DNA of 15,696 nt from an uncultured Sediminibacterium sp. (lineage in GTDB: Bacteria; Bacteroidota; Bacteroidia; Chitinophagales; Chitinophagaceae), in the NCBI GenBank assembly GCA_937907555.1, contig CALEST010000034.1, positions 1-15,696 on the forward strand, given 5' to 3'. How positions within the stretch are numbered: the stretch's first letter is position 1; the number at the start of each line of letters is the position of its first letter. Below the pieces are notes generated by a model. That model was given only the letters and a program-made list of their open reading frames with translations, did no database searches and had not been told where the DNA came from. Shown piece by piece: positions 7,407 to 15,556 of the stretch. The position numbers and the translations under genes were made by a program.

Positions 7407-9674
7407 TTATTTAACCCTTAAGAGGCTTGCATTGATTGCCACTACAACTGTACTCACACTCATCAGGACTGCACCTGCTGCCGGGCTTAACAAAATTCCC
7501 AATTTATACAGCACACCTGCCGCTAATGGTAATGCCACTATATTATAGCCTGTGGCCCAGATCAAATTCTGAATCATCTTTCTGTAAGTAGCTTTACCAA
7601 ACTGAATTAATGAAACAACATCCCTGGGGTTGCTGTTTACTAAAATAATTCCCGCTGTTTCGGCAGCGATATCAGAACCCGAACCCACTGCAATACCGAC
7701 ATCGGCCTGAGCTAACGCCGGGGCATCATTGACGCCGTCTCCTGTCATAGCAACAAATTCTCCTTTATCCTGCAATTCTTTTATCTTATCCAATTTTTGA
7801 TGCGGTAACACTTCAGCAAAAAAGCTGTCCATCCCTAACTTACCGGCTACAGTCTCTGCTACTTTTCTGTTATCCCCGGTTAGCAACACTGATTTTATAT
7901 TTATCTGATGCAAAGTTTGAATAGCTTCTGCAGATTCAGGCCTGATTTGATCTGACAATGAAATATAACCTGCCAGTTTACTGTTTACTAAAACAAACAC
8001 GACTGTTTCAGCTGCATCAGCCTGAAAATTATCGGGTATTGCAATGCTCTTATCTGAAAGATAGCCAGGGCTTACAACTTTAATATCTTTCCCTTCAAAA
8101 GTAGCTTCTATTCCTTTTCCGGTTATGGCATTAAAGTTTTCAGCTGCTGTAATCTGAATGGATAAGTCATTTGCTTTTTGAATGATACCTGTGGCTATTG
8201 GATGCTCTGAGTTTTGTTCCAATGCAGCAGTGTATCTCAACAACTCCTTTTCAGATAACTCTTCGGAGGTGGTAATGATTTTTGATACTTCAAATTTTCC
8301 GATAGTAAGTGTTCCTGTTTTATCAAAAACCAACGTGGTTATTTTTCTCGCATTTTCAAAGGCAGTCCTGTTCTTTATGAGCAGGCCATGTTTTGCTGAC
8401 AAAGCTGTTGATTTGGCCACCACCAGGGGAACAGCCAACCCCAAAGCATGGGGACAGCAAATGACTATAACAGTTACCATTCTCTCAATGGAAAAAGCTA
8501 AATCTTTACCCGACAAATACCATACAAGAAAAGTGGTGATACCTGCAGCGATAGCAATCAACGTTAGCCAACGGGCTGCTCTGTCAGCTATCAATTGTGT
8601 TTTGGATTTAGATTTTTGTGCATCCTGCACCAGTTTTATTACTTGTGACAGGTAAGAATCCTTTGTGCCATGTGATACGGCTACTTTAATGGCTCCATTC
8701 CCATTGATAGACCCGGCAATAACACTATCTCCTTCGCCTTTTTCAACCGGCTTTGATTCACCGGTGAGCATACTTTCATTCAGATAACTGTTCCCTTCCG
8801 TAATGATACCATCTGCAGCAATTTTTTCTCCCGGTTTTATTAAAATGATGTCCCCTCCTTTAAGTGTTTCAGTTTTGACATCCAGTATGTGCTCACCATG
8901 TACAAGATGGGCATCATCGGGCATCAATTGAACCAGCAACTCCAATTCTCTTGATGCACCTGCCACCGATTTCATTTCAATCCAGTGCCCTAACAGCATG
9001 ATCAGAATAAGTGTAGCCAGTTCCCAGAAAAAATCCATTCCTTTCAACCCAAAAACGGTTGCTACACTGTAGATATAGGCAACTGAAATGGCAAAGCCCA
9101 CAAGTGTCATCATTCCCGGATTCTTTGCTCTCAACTCTCCAACCAATCCTTTCAAAAAAGGCCATCCACCATAAAAGAAAACAATGGATGACAAAAAGAA
9201 AAGTACATATTTGGAACCAGGGAAACTGAAATGAATACCTAACCAGTGCTGTATCATTTCTGATAACAGCATGATGGGGATAGTAAGCGCCAAAACAACA
9301 TAAAACCTTTTCTTGAAATCGGCAATTCCTGACGAATGCGACCCATGACCACTATGCGATATTGTTTTTGAAAGTGGCACCAACGTCATGCCACATAAAG
9401 GACATTTGCCTGGTTCATCCTGTACAATCTGCGGATGCATGGGGCAGGTATATTTCTGAAAACCTTTTACTTCATTAATGTTTATAACCGGATTAGTTTG
9501 TTGCTCTTGTTTTATATGTTTATCAACTTTAGTATGCTTATGATAATTTGAATGACCTTCATTTTGCATACTGGTTAGCAGAACTAAATTCATTCCGCAT
9601 ATGGGGCAGTCACCTGGTTTATCCTGAACTATTTCTGGGTGCATGGGGCAGGTGTATCGTTGTTGATATTCCAT
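7407..9674 (-). CDS. copB: CopB-type (CPH) copper/silver P1B-ATPase with two N-terminal HMBDs
   Basis: An ATP-driven inner-membrane exporter of 755 residues. Two heavy-metal-binding domains open the protein (7-34 and 75-101, each with CPMHP and CGM), joined by a His/Lys-rich linker. Catalytic motifs are all present: TGES (304-307), phosphorylation site DKTGTLT (451-457), SEHPIA (489-494) and TGDGVND (644-650). The TM6 metal-binding motif is CPH (407-409), with YN in TM7 (710-711) and MSVST in TM8 (738-742). This CPH signature is typical of the P1B-3 (CopB) subgroup for Cu(II)/Cu(I)/Ag(I), not the CPC type of CopA. It lacks the ferredoxin-like MXCXXC domain. It is the last gene of the copper operon, 19 bp after the NTF2-like gene. 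Confidence 0.95.
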   Translation of the reverse strand: MEYQQRYTCPMHPEIVQDKPGDCPICGMNLVLLTSMQNEGHSNYHKHTKVDKHIKQEQQTNPVININEVKGFQKYTCPMHPQIVQDEPGKCPLCGMTLVPLSKTISHSGHGSHSSGIADFKKRFYVVLALTIPIMLLSEMIQHWLGIHFSFPGSKYVLFFLSSIVFFYGGWPFLKGLVGELRAKNPGMMTLVGFAISVAYIYSVATVFGLKGMDFFWELATLILIMLLGHWIEMKSVAGASRELELLVQLMPDDAHLVHGEHILDVKTETLKGGDIILIKPGEKIAADGIITEGNSYLNESMLTGESKPVEKGEGDSVIAGSINGNGAIKVAVSHGTKDSYLSQVIKLVQDAQKSKSKTQLIADRAARWLTLIAIAAGITTFLVWYLSGKDLAFSIERMVTVIVICCPHALGLAVPLVVAKSTALSAKHGLLIKNRTAFENARKITTLVFDKTGTLTIGKFEVSKIITTSEELSEKELLRYTAALEQNSEHPIATGIIQKANDLSIQITAAENFNAITGKGIEATFEGKDIKVVSPGYLSDKSIAIPDNFQADAAETVVFVLVNSKLAGYISLSDQIRPESAEAIQTLHQINIKSVLLTGDNRKVAETVAGKLGMDSFFAEVLPHQKLDKIKELQDKGEFVAMTGDGVNDAPALAQADVGIAVGSGSDIAAETAGIILVNSNPRDVVSLIQFGKATYRKMIQNLIWATGYNIVALPLAAGVLYKLGILLSPAAGAVLMSVSTVVVAINASLLRVK

Positions 9675-9693
9675 ATTCTGCTATTTATATAAA

Positions 9694-10218
9694 CTATATT
9701 CCTGATGAACTATGACTTATCATAATCTTCCATCCTCCTTTTATTTTCTTTAAAACGGTTGTACTAACACCTTTGCTCCTGAGTTCAGTATTGTCTTTCG
9801 CAATAACAATACTATAATTATAGGTTTCAGTAGTAAATGCATAATTGCCAACCAACATAACTTCCACTTTATAATCATTGAATTTGAAAGATTTAAACTT
9901 CTTTAATTCAGGTATCAAATAGTCCTTCATATAATGCTCATAATTCCCCTTACTTTCACCTGATTCATAAATTTTCGAGTCTTTGCTGAAAAAGGCTTCT
10001 GTGCTGGTCATATCCAGTTTTTCTATAGCACTATTATATTGCTTTAATACTAATTTGACAGCTTGGTTATCTTTACTTTTTGGCGAAACCGGAATTGTAT
10101 CCGTATTCCGTATATATTTTTTGATTTCAGCCAAATCTGTACCAGTTTCTTTGCTTTGTGAAAATGATTGAAACCAAGCACATGAAGCAAATACACAAAA
10201 TAATACTATTCTTCTCAT
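9694..10218 (-). CDS. Exported NTF2-like (SnoaL/DUF4440-type) protein
   Basis: A 174-residue protein with a signal peptide (hydrophobic 4-20, likely cut near the SQS at 20-22). The mature part, about residues 50-170, has the NTF2-like pattern: an N-terminal helix (VKLVLKQYNSAIEKLD), a middle F-x-K-D-S-K-I-Y-E-S-G strand, then strands with the YAFTTETYNYSIV and GGWKIMISHSS ends typical of DUF4440/SnoaL-like proteins. Such domains bind small ligands or act as enzymes, and no specific activity can be named here. It lies 5 bp after the DUF2911 gene and 19 bp before the CopB ATPase, so it is co-transcribed with copper genes. A role in the periplasm under copper stress is an inference. Confidence 0.75.
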   Translation of the reverse strand: MRRIVLFCVFASCAWFQSFSQSKETGTDLAEIKKYIRNTDTIPVSPKSKDNQAVKLVLKQYNSAIEKLDMTSTEAFFSKDSKIYESGESKGNYEHYMKDYLIPELKKFKSFKFNDYKVEVMLVGNYAFTTETYNYSIVIAKDNTELRSKGVSTTVLKKIKGGWKIMISHSSSGI

Positions 10219-10223
10219 GATAC

Positions 10224-10796
10224 TTAATTTACATTTTTTAATTCAAATTCGATTTTTAGCAGCTCCCATGCCACAGAAATCTTTGCATTTTTGTCTGTTG
10301 TAATTTCTACAAAATATTGCAACCGTTCTTTGTGAGTATTTTTCTTTGACTTTACTTTGATTCTTACGACATCTTCCTTCTCGTCATATTCGGTTGCTAA
10401 ATGTTGTTTCCAATGCCTGTTAATAATAACAATCCATTCATCTTTACCGGGGATAGTAAAAATGGCATATTTGCCTGCTGGTATTTCTGTTCCGTTTACC
10501 ACAAATGTTTTGGGTATTTCCAGTGTTGTTGCATCATGGGCACCGGTAACCCATACTTCATCAAAGGGAACCAGGCCACCCCAAATAATTCTTTTACGAA
10601 CACCGGGTGAATGATAATTGATTTTAATGCTGTCACCATTAATGAGGGCATAAGCCATTGACTTAATGCTTTTCTTGGTTGTATCCTTTATTAGATTTGG
10701 ATTATAACAAACTTCTCCTGCCTTCTGGGCAGCACCTGTGGTATAAATCAGAAAAAAGACAACAGTTACAATAACAGTTACAAAAGACTTTTTCAT
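10224..10796 (-). CDS. DUF2911-domain exported protein
   Basis: A 190-residue protein with a signal peptide (basic start, hydrophobic 5-20, likely cleavage around GAAQ 21-24). Residues about 50-150 carry the recognisable DUF2911 core: INYHSPGVRKR, IIWGGLVPFDEVWVTGAHDATT (split around 71-91), PAGKYAIFTIPGKDEW (106-121) and YDEKEDVVRIKVK (137-149). DUF2911 proteins are common secreted proteins in Bacteroidota with no established biochemical role. It follows the methyltransferase by 3 bp and precedes the NTF2-like gene by 5 bp, so translation is probably coupled. Its presence in a copper operon is noteworthy but gives no mechanism. Confidence 0.88.
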   Translation of the reverse strand: MKKSFVTVIVTVVFFLIYTTGAAQKAGEVCYNPNLIKDTTKKSIKSMAYALINGDSIKINYHSPGVRKRIIWGGLVPFDEVWVTGAHDATTLEIPKTFVVNGTEIPAGKYAIFTIPGKDEWIVIINRHWKQHLATEYDEKEDVVRIKVKSKKNTHKERLQYFVEITTDKNAKISVAWELLKIEFELKNVN

Positions 10797-10799
10797 ATT

Positions 10800-11453
10800 T
10801 TAGTATTGTTTTATTGCTTTGAATAGTTGAACCTCGCCAAATATTGTTTTAAACTTTTGCTCTATTCCGGAATAATTAAATCCGGCATCACTTATCATTG
10901 AAGGCATCAAACCCCTCGCATTGGCTTCAGTCGGCTTAAATCCATCTAAGCCACGGATTAGAGTAAATAACATCCGTTGAAACCATGATGCTGAACGGCC
11001 AAAATCTGCAATTATAATCTGCCCACCGGTTTTGGATACTCTGTATAACTCTGCAAGCACTTTTTGCTTGACTGTAGTATCTAAATGATGAAATACCAGA
11101 CAGGAAATAATACGATCAAAGCTGGAATCAGCAAAAGGGAGATGTTCCCCATCATACGCTATAAACTTTATTTCCATTCCTTTCTCCCCGATTTTTTCAG
11201 AAGCCTTTTTAAGTATCGTCTTATCAATATCAATACCGGTTATATTGATTGAAGGTCTATGCGCCTTTGCCATTATAGTAAGTGTGCCTGTTCCGCAACC
11301 AAAATCAAGCACTGCAGCATAATCAGTGAGAAATGATGTGTTTATCAAAGTTTGCTTAATCCTTCTTTCCGGCATGGTGACGCCGACAAAAAAATCATAT
11401 AGCGGTGTAAGCCATCTAAACCGTAATGCTGATACATATTTTGCTTCGGCCAT
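10800..11453 (-). CDS. Class I SAM-dependent methyltransferase (UbiE-like fold)
   Basis: A 217-residue soluble protein with the SAM-binding motif I VLDFGCGTGT (48-57), the ribose-binding acidic residue region GIDID (73-77), and the segment AYDGEHLPFADSSFDRI (99-115) leading to a post-motif V-F-H-H-L (120-124) found in Methyltransf_11/UbiE-type enzymes. The start MAEAKYVSALRFRWLTPLYDFF resembles the N-terminus of small-molecule methyltransferases acting on hydrophobic substrates. Only two Cys (C53, C118) are present, which argues against an ArsM-type arsenite methylase. There is no signal peptide, so it acts in the cytoplasm. It lies 14 bp after the second adaptor. The substrate is unknown. 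Confidence 0.88.
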   Translation of the reverse strand: MAEAKYVSALRFRWLTPLYDFFVGVTMPERRIKQTLINTSFLTDYAAVLDFGCGTGTLTIMAKAHRPSINITGIDIDKTILKKASEKIGEKGMEIKFIAYDGEHLPFADSSFDRIISCLVFHHLDTTVKQKVLAELYRVSKTGGQIIIADFGRSASWFQRMLFTLIRGLDGFKPTEANARGLMPSMISDAGFNYSGIEQKFKTIFGEVQLFKAIKQY

Positions 11454-11467
11454 AATGTAGTAATTGA

Positions 11468-12664
11468 TTAGTGATTGTGTCCCGCCATTGGGTCTGCTCC
11501 CTTTTTAAATACATATTCGCTGTGCAGAAGGTATGCACCTGTTAATACAACTATATCTCCTTCTTTTAAACCTGATTTAATCTCAATTCTATCACCGCTT
11601 TCCAGACCTGGCTGAACCATTATACTTTTAAATGTGTTTTTTTCCGTCTGTAACCAAATAGTTGCCCCTTTGCCATCCCGGATGACTGCGTCAACCGGCA
11701 GGGTTATTGATTTTCGCTGCGGACTTTTCAATAATACATAAGCAGGCATACCGGGTTTTAACTGATTGCCCGGATTGGGGATGGAAACCCGGATAAGATT
11801 GATTCGTGTGTCAGGATTGATTTCCGGGTTTACAAATTCAATCCTTCCTTTGATTTCTTTATTGTCAAAATCAGGCAACTGAACGATAGCCATGCTGTTG
11901 GTATTTATTTCTGCCATTTGCGATGTATAAACCTGTGCCTCTGCCCACAAGGTGGAAAGGTCGGCCAGTTTTACAATTGTACCGCCTTCCATTACATAAT
12001 CACCTTCCCGAATATCGAGTTGTGTAACATAGCCGCCTGCTGTACTGTAAAATGTAGTGGTTGGTGATGCTTTTCCTGTTTGTGTCAGTTCTGCTATCTG
12101 TGGTTCACTTAAACCCCAAAGCAGCAGTTTGTTTCTGGCACTCTGAATCAACTGGTCAAAGTCAATCACCGTTTCAGCAGAAAATGCCCTTTTCTTATCC
12201 AATGCTAAAAGATACTCCTGCTTTGCATTGTTTAAATCCTCGCTGTAAATCTCATACAGGGGTGAACCTTTTTTAACGTAATCACCCATATTTTTATAAA
12301 ACAATCTTTCAACCCTGCCCATTACTCTTGAACTGACCGAGGTTGTTTTCATCTGGTCAAAATTCAATGTGGCTGTTAAAATCAACTGGTCGCCAATTGT
12401 TCCATTCCTAATAGTATCTGTCGTTATGTTCCCTAACTGAATTTGCTGTTCGCTTAATTGCAATTCATCTTTATTCTCCCCGTTCTTTTTCTTTACCGGA
12501 GTTAAATCCATTTTGCAAATGGGACATTTGCCAGGTTTGTATTCCACCACCTGCGGATCCATAGAACAGGTATAATAAGTGTCGGGGTCTGCTGCTATTT
12601 TATTTTTATTCTTGCAGGATGCCAGAACAAATAATAGAAATGTGATAATAGTGATATACCGCAT
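11468..12664 (-). CDS. RND efflux adaptor (CusB-like lipoprotein) with one HMBD
   Basis: A 398-residue membrane-fusion protein. A lipoprotein signal ends in LASC (C17). A single heavy-metal-binding domain follows (31-57) with altered residues: CSMDP in place of C-x-M-H-P, and CKM in place of CGM. Then come the HlyD-type domains: the first lipoyl half (about 105-140, RVERLFYKNMGDYVKKG), a hairpin (about 140-190), the second lipoyl half (GGYVTQLDIREGDYV), beta-barrel, and a C-terminal domain ending PMAGHNH. CusB-like adaptors pass Cu(I)/Ag(I) to CusA. The gene starts 2 bp after the upstream adaptor, and the two are clearly different in sequence. Confidence 0.92.
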   Translation of the reverse strand: MRYITIITFLLFVLASCKNKNKIAADPDTYYTCSMDPQVVEYKPGKCPICKMDLTPVKKKNGENKDELQLSEQQIQLGNITTDTIRNGTIGDQLILTATLNFDQMKTTSVSSRVMGRVERLFYKNMGDYVKKGSPLYEIYSEDLNNAKQEYLLALDKKRAFSAETVIDFDQLIQSARNKLLLWGLSEPQIAELTQTGKASPTTTFYSTAGGYVTQLDIREGDYVMEGGTIVKLADLSTLWAEAQVYTSQMAEINTNSMAIVQLPDFDNKEIKGRIEFVNPEINPDTRINLIRVSIPNPGNQLKPGMPAYVLLKSPQRKSITLPVDAVIRDGKGATIWLQTEKNTFKSIMVQPGLESGDRIEIKSGLKEGDIVVLTGAYLLHSEYVFKKGADPMAGHNH

Positions 12665-12666
12665 AA

Positions 12667-14031
12667 TCAGTTTTTAACTTTGATAAAACTTTCGCTATCC
12701 ATAAGGAATTGTGCATTGAGTGCTACAGAATCTGCCGTTGTTAACCCGTTAAGCACCTGTATGTGTTTTTCATGAATGATGCCGGTAATTATCTTCATCG
12801 CTTTAAAACCTCCATCTGATTTTTGAAACACTACTTTATCTATACCTAACGAAAGCACAGCATCTTTTGGTAACCAATAAGCTTCTTTGGTATTTCCGAA
12901 AACGGTTGCTTTCACCTGGCTGCCAACAGGGATTTTTAAAACACTGTTATTGAAATATACTCTGGCTGTCAGTGTTTTACTTTCTTTACGGTAAAAGGGT
13001 TCTATGAAATCAATACTTGCCCGGAAATCTTTCCCCGGTGCAGTTTCCGGTACAATCCGTACTGTGTTCCCTGTTTTTACCATCGATTGATTTTCGCCAT
13101 ATATATTTAATATAGCCCAGGCCCTGTCCGGATTGAAAACAGTAAAAACAGACTGCCCCTTCTGCACATACATTCCTTCCTTCAAAGTCAGTTCATCAGT
13201 AATCAGAGAAATATCTCTCATATTACCAGGTTCTTTATTCATGCCGCCATCGTTGGCTGCTTCATGTATATGTCCACTGTAATTACTGTACACAGCAATT
13301 GTTAATGATGGCTGACCGGCTTTTATTACCTGCCCCAACTGTTCATTACTCATACCTAATAACAATAGTTTTTCCTTTGCAGCCTGAATAAATGTGATGT
13401 TTTCTGCATCATTCTTTAACAGGAACAAAAGATTCTGCTGTGCAGTAAGTAATTCAGGGCTGTATATATCCAATATCTTTTGGCCTTTGGCAATTTTCTG
13501 ATAACGATAGCGGACATATAACTTCTCAATTCTGCCTGACACTCTTGCTGAGATACTTCCCACCTGCCTTGTGTCATAAGCAATATTGCCCAGGGCTTCA
13601 ATCTCAATCTGTTCTCCCCGTTGCTCAATGGTGGTAACAGGAATGGATGACACTACAAATTCGTTGGTTGGTCTTAGCAATGATCCCATTTCAATATCAC
13701 CCGGATTATTGTTGGCAGATTCCTTCTTCACCAAGTCCATTCCGCAGATTGGGCAAGCACCGGGTTTGTCTCTTATTACTTCGGGGTGCATGGAGCAGGT
13801 GTATTCTGCTTTCTCCTTTTCCTGATTATGATCCTCCATTTTCACCAAGTCCATTCCGCACTTTGGACATGTGCCGGGTTTATCACTGAAGACTGAATCT
13901 TCCGGCATGGGGCAGGTGTACATTTCTTTAGCCCCGTCTGACAGATGGCCTTTATGGGAATCCTTATCACTGTTACAGGCTACAAGTGCAACAATTAAAG
14001 CAAGGAGGCTGAATAAAAGTAATTTCTTCAT
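12667..14031 (-). CDS. RND efflux adaptor (CusB-like lipoprotein) with two HMBDs
   Basis: A 454-residue membrane-fusion protein with a lipobox LVAC (C19) and a His-containing stretch (DSHKGH). Two heavy-metal-binding domains follow: a divergent one at 38-65 (CPMPEDSVF in place of CPMHPE, then CPKCGM) and a canonical one at 77-103 (CSMHPE ... CPICGM). The rest is HlyD-like: first lipoyl half (SARVSGRIEKLYVRY, about 163-180), helical hairpin, second lipoyl half with KEGMYVQKGQ, beta-barrel and membrane-proximal domain. It begins 11 bp after the multicopper oxidase and ends 2 bp before the next adaptor. Metal capture by the HMBDs and transfer to a CusA-type pump is inferred from CusB-type systems. 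Confidence 0.92.
   Translation of the reverse strand: MKKLLLFSLLALIVALVACNSDKDSHKGHLSDGAKEMYTCPMPEDSVFSDKPGTCPKCGMDLVKMEDHNQEKEKAEYTCSMHPEVIRDKPGACPICGMDLVKKESANNNPGDIEMGSLLRPTNEFVVSSIPVTTIEQRGEQIEIEALGNIAYDTRQVGSISARVSGRIEKLYVRYRYQKIAKGQKILDIYSPELLTAQQNLLFLLKNDAENITFIQAAKEKLLLLGMSNEQLGQVIKAGQPSLTIAVYSNYSGHIHEAANDGGMNKEPGNMRDISLITDELTLKEGMYVQKGQSVFTVFNPDRAWAILNIYGENQSMVKTGNTVRIVPETAPGKDFRASIDFIEPFYRKESKTLTARVYFNNSVLKIPVGSQVKATVFGNTKEAYWLPKDAVLSLGIDKVVFQKSDGGFKAMKIITGIIHEKHIQVLNGLTTADSVALNAQFLMDSESFIKVKN
13727..13860. repeat. Direct repeat marking the internal HMBD duplication
   Basis: An identical 20-base stretch (13727-13746 and 13841-13860) recurs 114 bp apart, exactly 38 codons. Each copy encodes the C-terminal CGMDLVK part of one HMBD. 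The flanking parts of the two domains have diverged, which fits an in-frame tandem duplication of the domain followed by loss of the His motif in the outer copy. Confidence 0.7.
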
Positions 14032-14042
14032 TTTATGTCCGG

Positions 14043-15545
14043 TTAACTCAATTGATATTGTAACATCATGCCATCGTCTTCGTGTTCCAGGTTATGACAA
14101 TGGAATACAAACTTTCCGGTATTGCTTTCAAATGGAACAAGTACTCTTACTGTTTCACCCGGCATTACCAGTACCGTATCCTTCCATCCGCTTTCTGAAG
14201 CTATCCTGGTTCCCCTGCCACCCGTTCGGTCAAGCACCTGGAAAAATACCCCATGTAGGTGCATAGGGTGTTGTTCATCTCCTTTGCTGTTGTCAAAAAC
14301 CCAAATTTCATTAGTATTGGCAGCAACATTCTCGTCAATACGGTTGCTGTCAAATAATTTGCCGTTGATACGGTGCCGCATCTGCATGCCGTCATTCATG
14401 GGATATCCATGATGCTCCATTGCATTTGAAATATCAAATGTTCTTGTCTTTACTGCTGATGAAACCTGGATATTACTAATTACACTCAGGTTAGCAGGAA
14501 CTGTAAATGGATCGGTAACTGTGGATGTTACTTTAAACTTCATTATTCTGAAAGATTGCTTACCCTGTGCAGCGCCACCCTGTACAAATTCTTTACTCAT
14601 TAAAAATAGTTCAGTACCGACTGTTACTCCGCTAAAGTTGACCAATACGTCCAATCTTTCACCAGGCGCAATCAAAATTTCTTTTATAGTAACCGGATTT
14701 TTCAATAGGCCTCCATCATTACCGATTACTATTATGTCGGCATTATTGCTGAGAGCAAGGTTGTACACCCTTGCATTAGAACCATTCAATAAGCGAAGGC
14801 GGTAATACCGGGTGGATACATCTGTATAAGGTGAGTAAATGCCATTGACTACAATTGAGTCACCCATATAGCCAGCCATTACTTCTTCCATAGAAGGATT
14901 ATAAGTTATTCCGCTATTAGTGATGCGTTTATCCTGTATCACCAATGGGATTTCGTATTGACCAGATGGGAGGTTCAGCGCAGATTCCTCTGCGTCATTA
15001 ATAATGAATAAACCAGCTAATCCCTGGAATACCTGCTTACCGGTTTTTTCATGAGGATGCGGATGATACCAGCTTAAACCAGCTCGTTGATTTACCGTGA
15101 ACTGATATCGGAAATTGCTGCCTGCATCGGCCAACTGGTCAGGGTGGCCATCCATCAACGCCGGAATTTTTAAGCCATGCCAATGTATATTGGTATGTTC
15201 CGATAAATTATTCTGTAAAAGAATATTCACTGCATCCCCTTTATTTACTTTGAAAGTAGGGCCGAGCAGGCTGTTAGGTTGGTAACCTAATACTGGTATA
15301 GTCGTACCCTTTAAATTGGCAGTTGTGGCCTGGGCCGTAAGCGTTTGATTCAATCCAGCCTGAGCTGGAAATGAAAGGAGTTTTGAAAAATCACCTTCGG
15401 TTACCATTACAGGTTCCGTCATTAAACCCATGTGATGTTCCTTTTTACAGCCACTGCAACTGACCAGAAATCCGGCTAATGAACCACCTGTTACTACCGT
15501 ACCAGCACTAAGGCCTGATATTTTCAAAAAGTTTCTTCTTTGCAT
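14043..15545 (-). CDS. Multicopper oxidase (CueO/CopA-like), Tat-exported
   Basis: A 500-residue three-domain multicopper oxidase that probably oxidises Cu(I) in the periplasm. All four copper motifs are intact: HWHG (121-124), HPHPH (161-165), HPMHLHG (426-432) and HCHNLEHEDDGMM (482-494), with type-1 ligands C483, H488 and M493. A twin-arginine signal (QRRNFLK, residues 2-8) precedes a hydrophobic stretch ending in LVSC (C30), so it may be a Tat lipoprotein. A Met/His-rich stretch (M376-H391) before the third domain could bind extra copper. The start at 15545 is chosen because the Tat signal begins there; a longer frame open to 15656 overlaps the preceding gene's coding sequence and adds non-signal residues. 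It lies 11 bp after that gene. Confidence 0.94.
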   Translation of the reverse strand: MQRRNFLKISGLSAGTVVTGGSLAGFLVSCSGCKKEHHMGLMTEPVMVTEGDFSKLLSFPAQAGLNQTLTAQATTANLKGTTIPVLGYQPNSLLGPTFKVNKGDAVNILLQNNLSEHTNIHWHGLKIPALMDGHPDQLADAGSNFRYQFTVNQRAGLSWYHPHPHEKTGKQVFQGLAGLFIINDAEESALNLPSGQYEIPLVIQDKRITNSGITYNPSMEEVMAGYMGDSIVVNGIYSPYTDVSTRYYRLRLLNGSNARVYNLALSNNADIIVIGNDGGLLKNPVTIKEILIAPGERLDVLVNFSGVTVGTELFLMSKEFVQGGAAQGKQSFRIMKFKVTSTVTDPFTVPANLSVISNIQVSSAVKTRTFDISNAMEHHGYPMNDGMQMRHRINGKLFDSNRIDENVAANTNEIWVFDNSKGDEQHPMHLHGVFFQVLDRTGGRGTRIASESGWKDTVLVMPGETVRVLVPFESNTGKFVFHCHNLEHEDDGMMLQYQLS

Positions 15546-15556
15546 ACAGTGTTGCT

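Noticed and set aside
8182..8655. Plus-strand open frame of 157 codons inside the ATPase gene
   Set aside because: It is antisense to conserved P-type ATPase motifs; a shadow frame.
10800..11453. Arsenite methyltransferase (ArsM)
   Set aside because: Only two Cys are present and they do not fit the three-Cys arsenic-binding set; no other arsenic gene is in the window.
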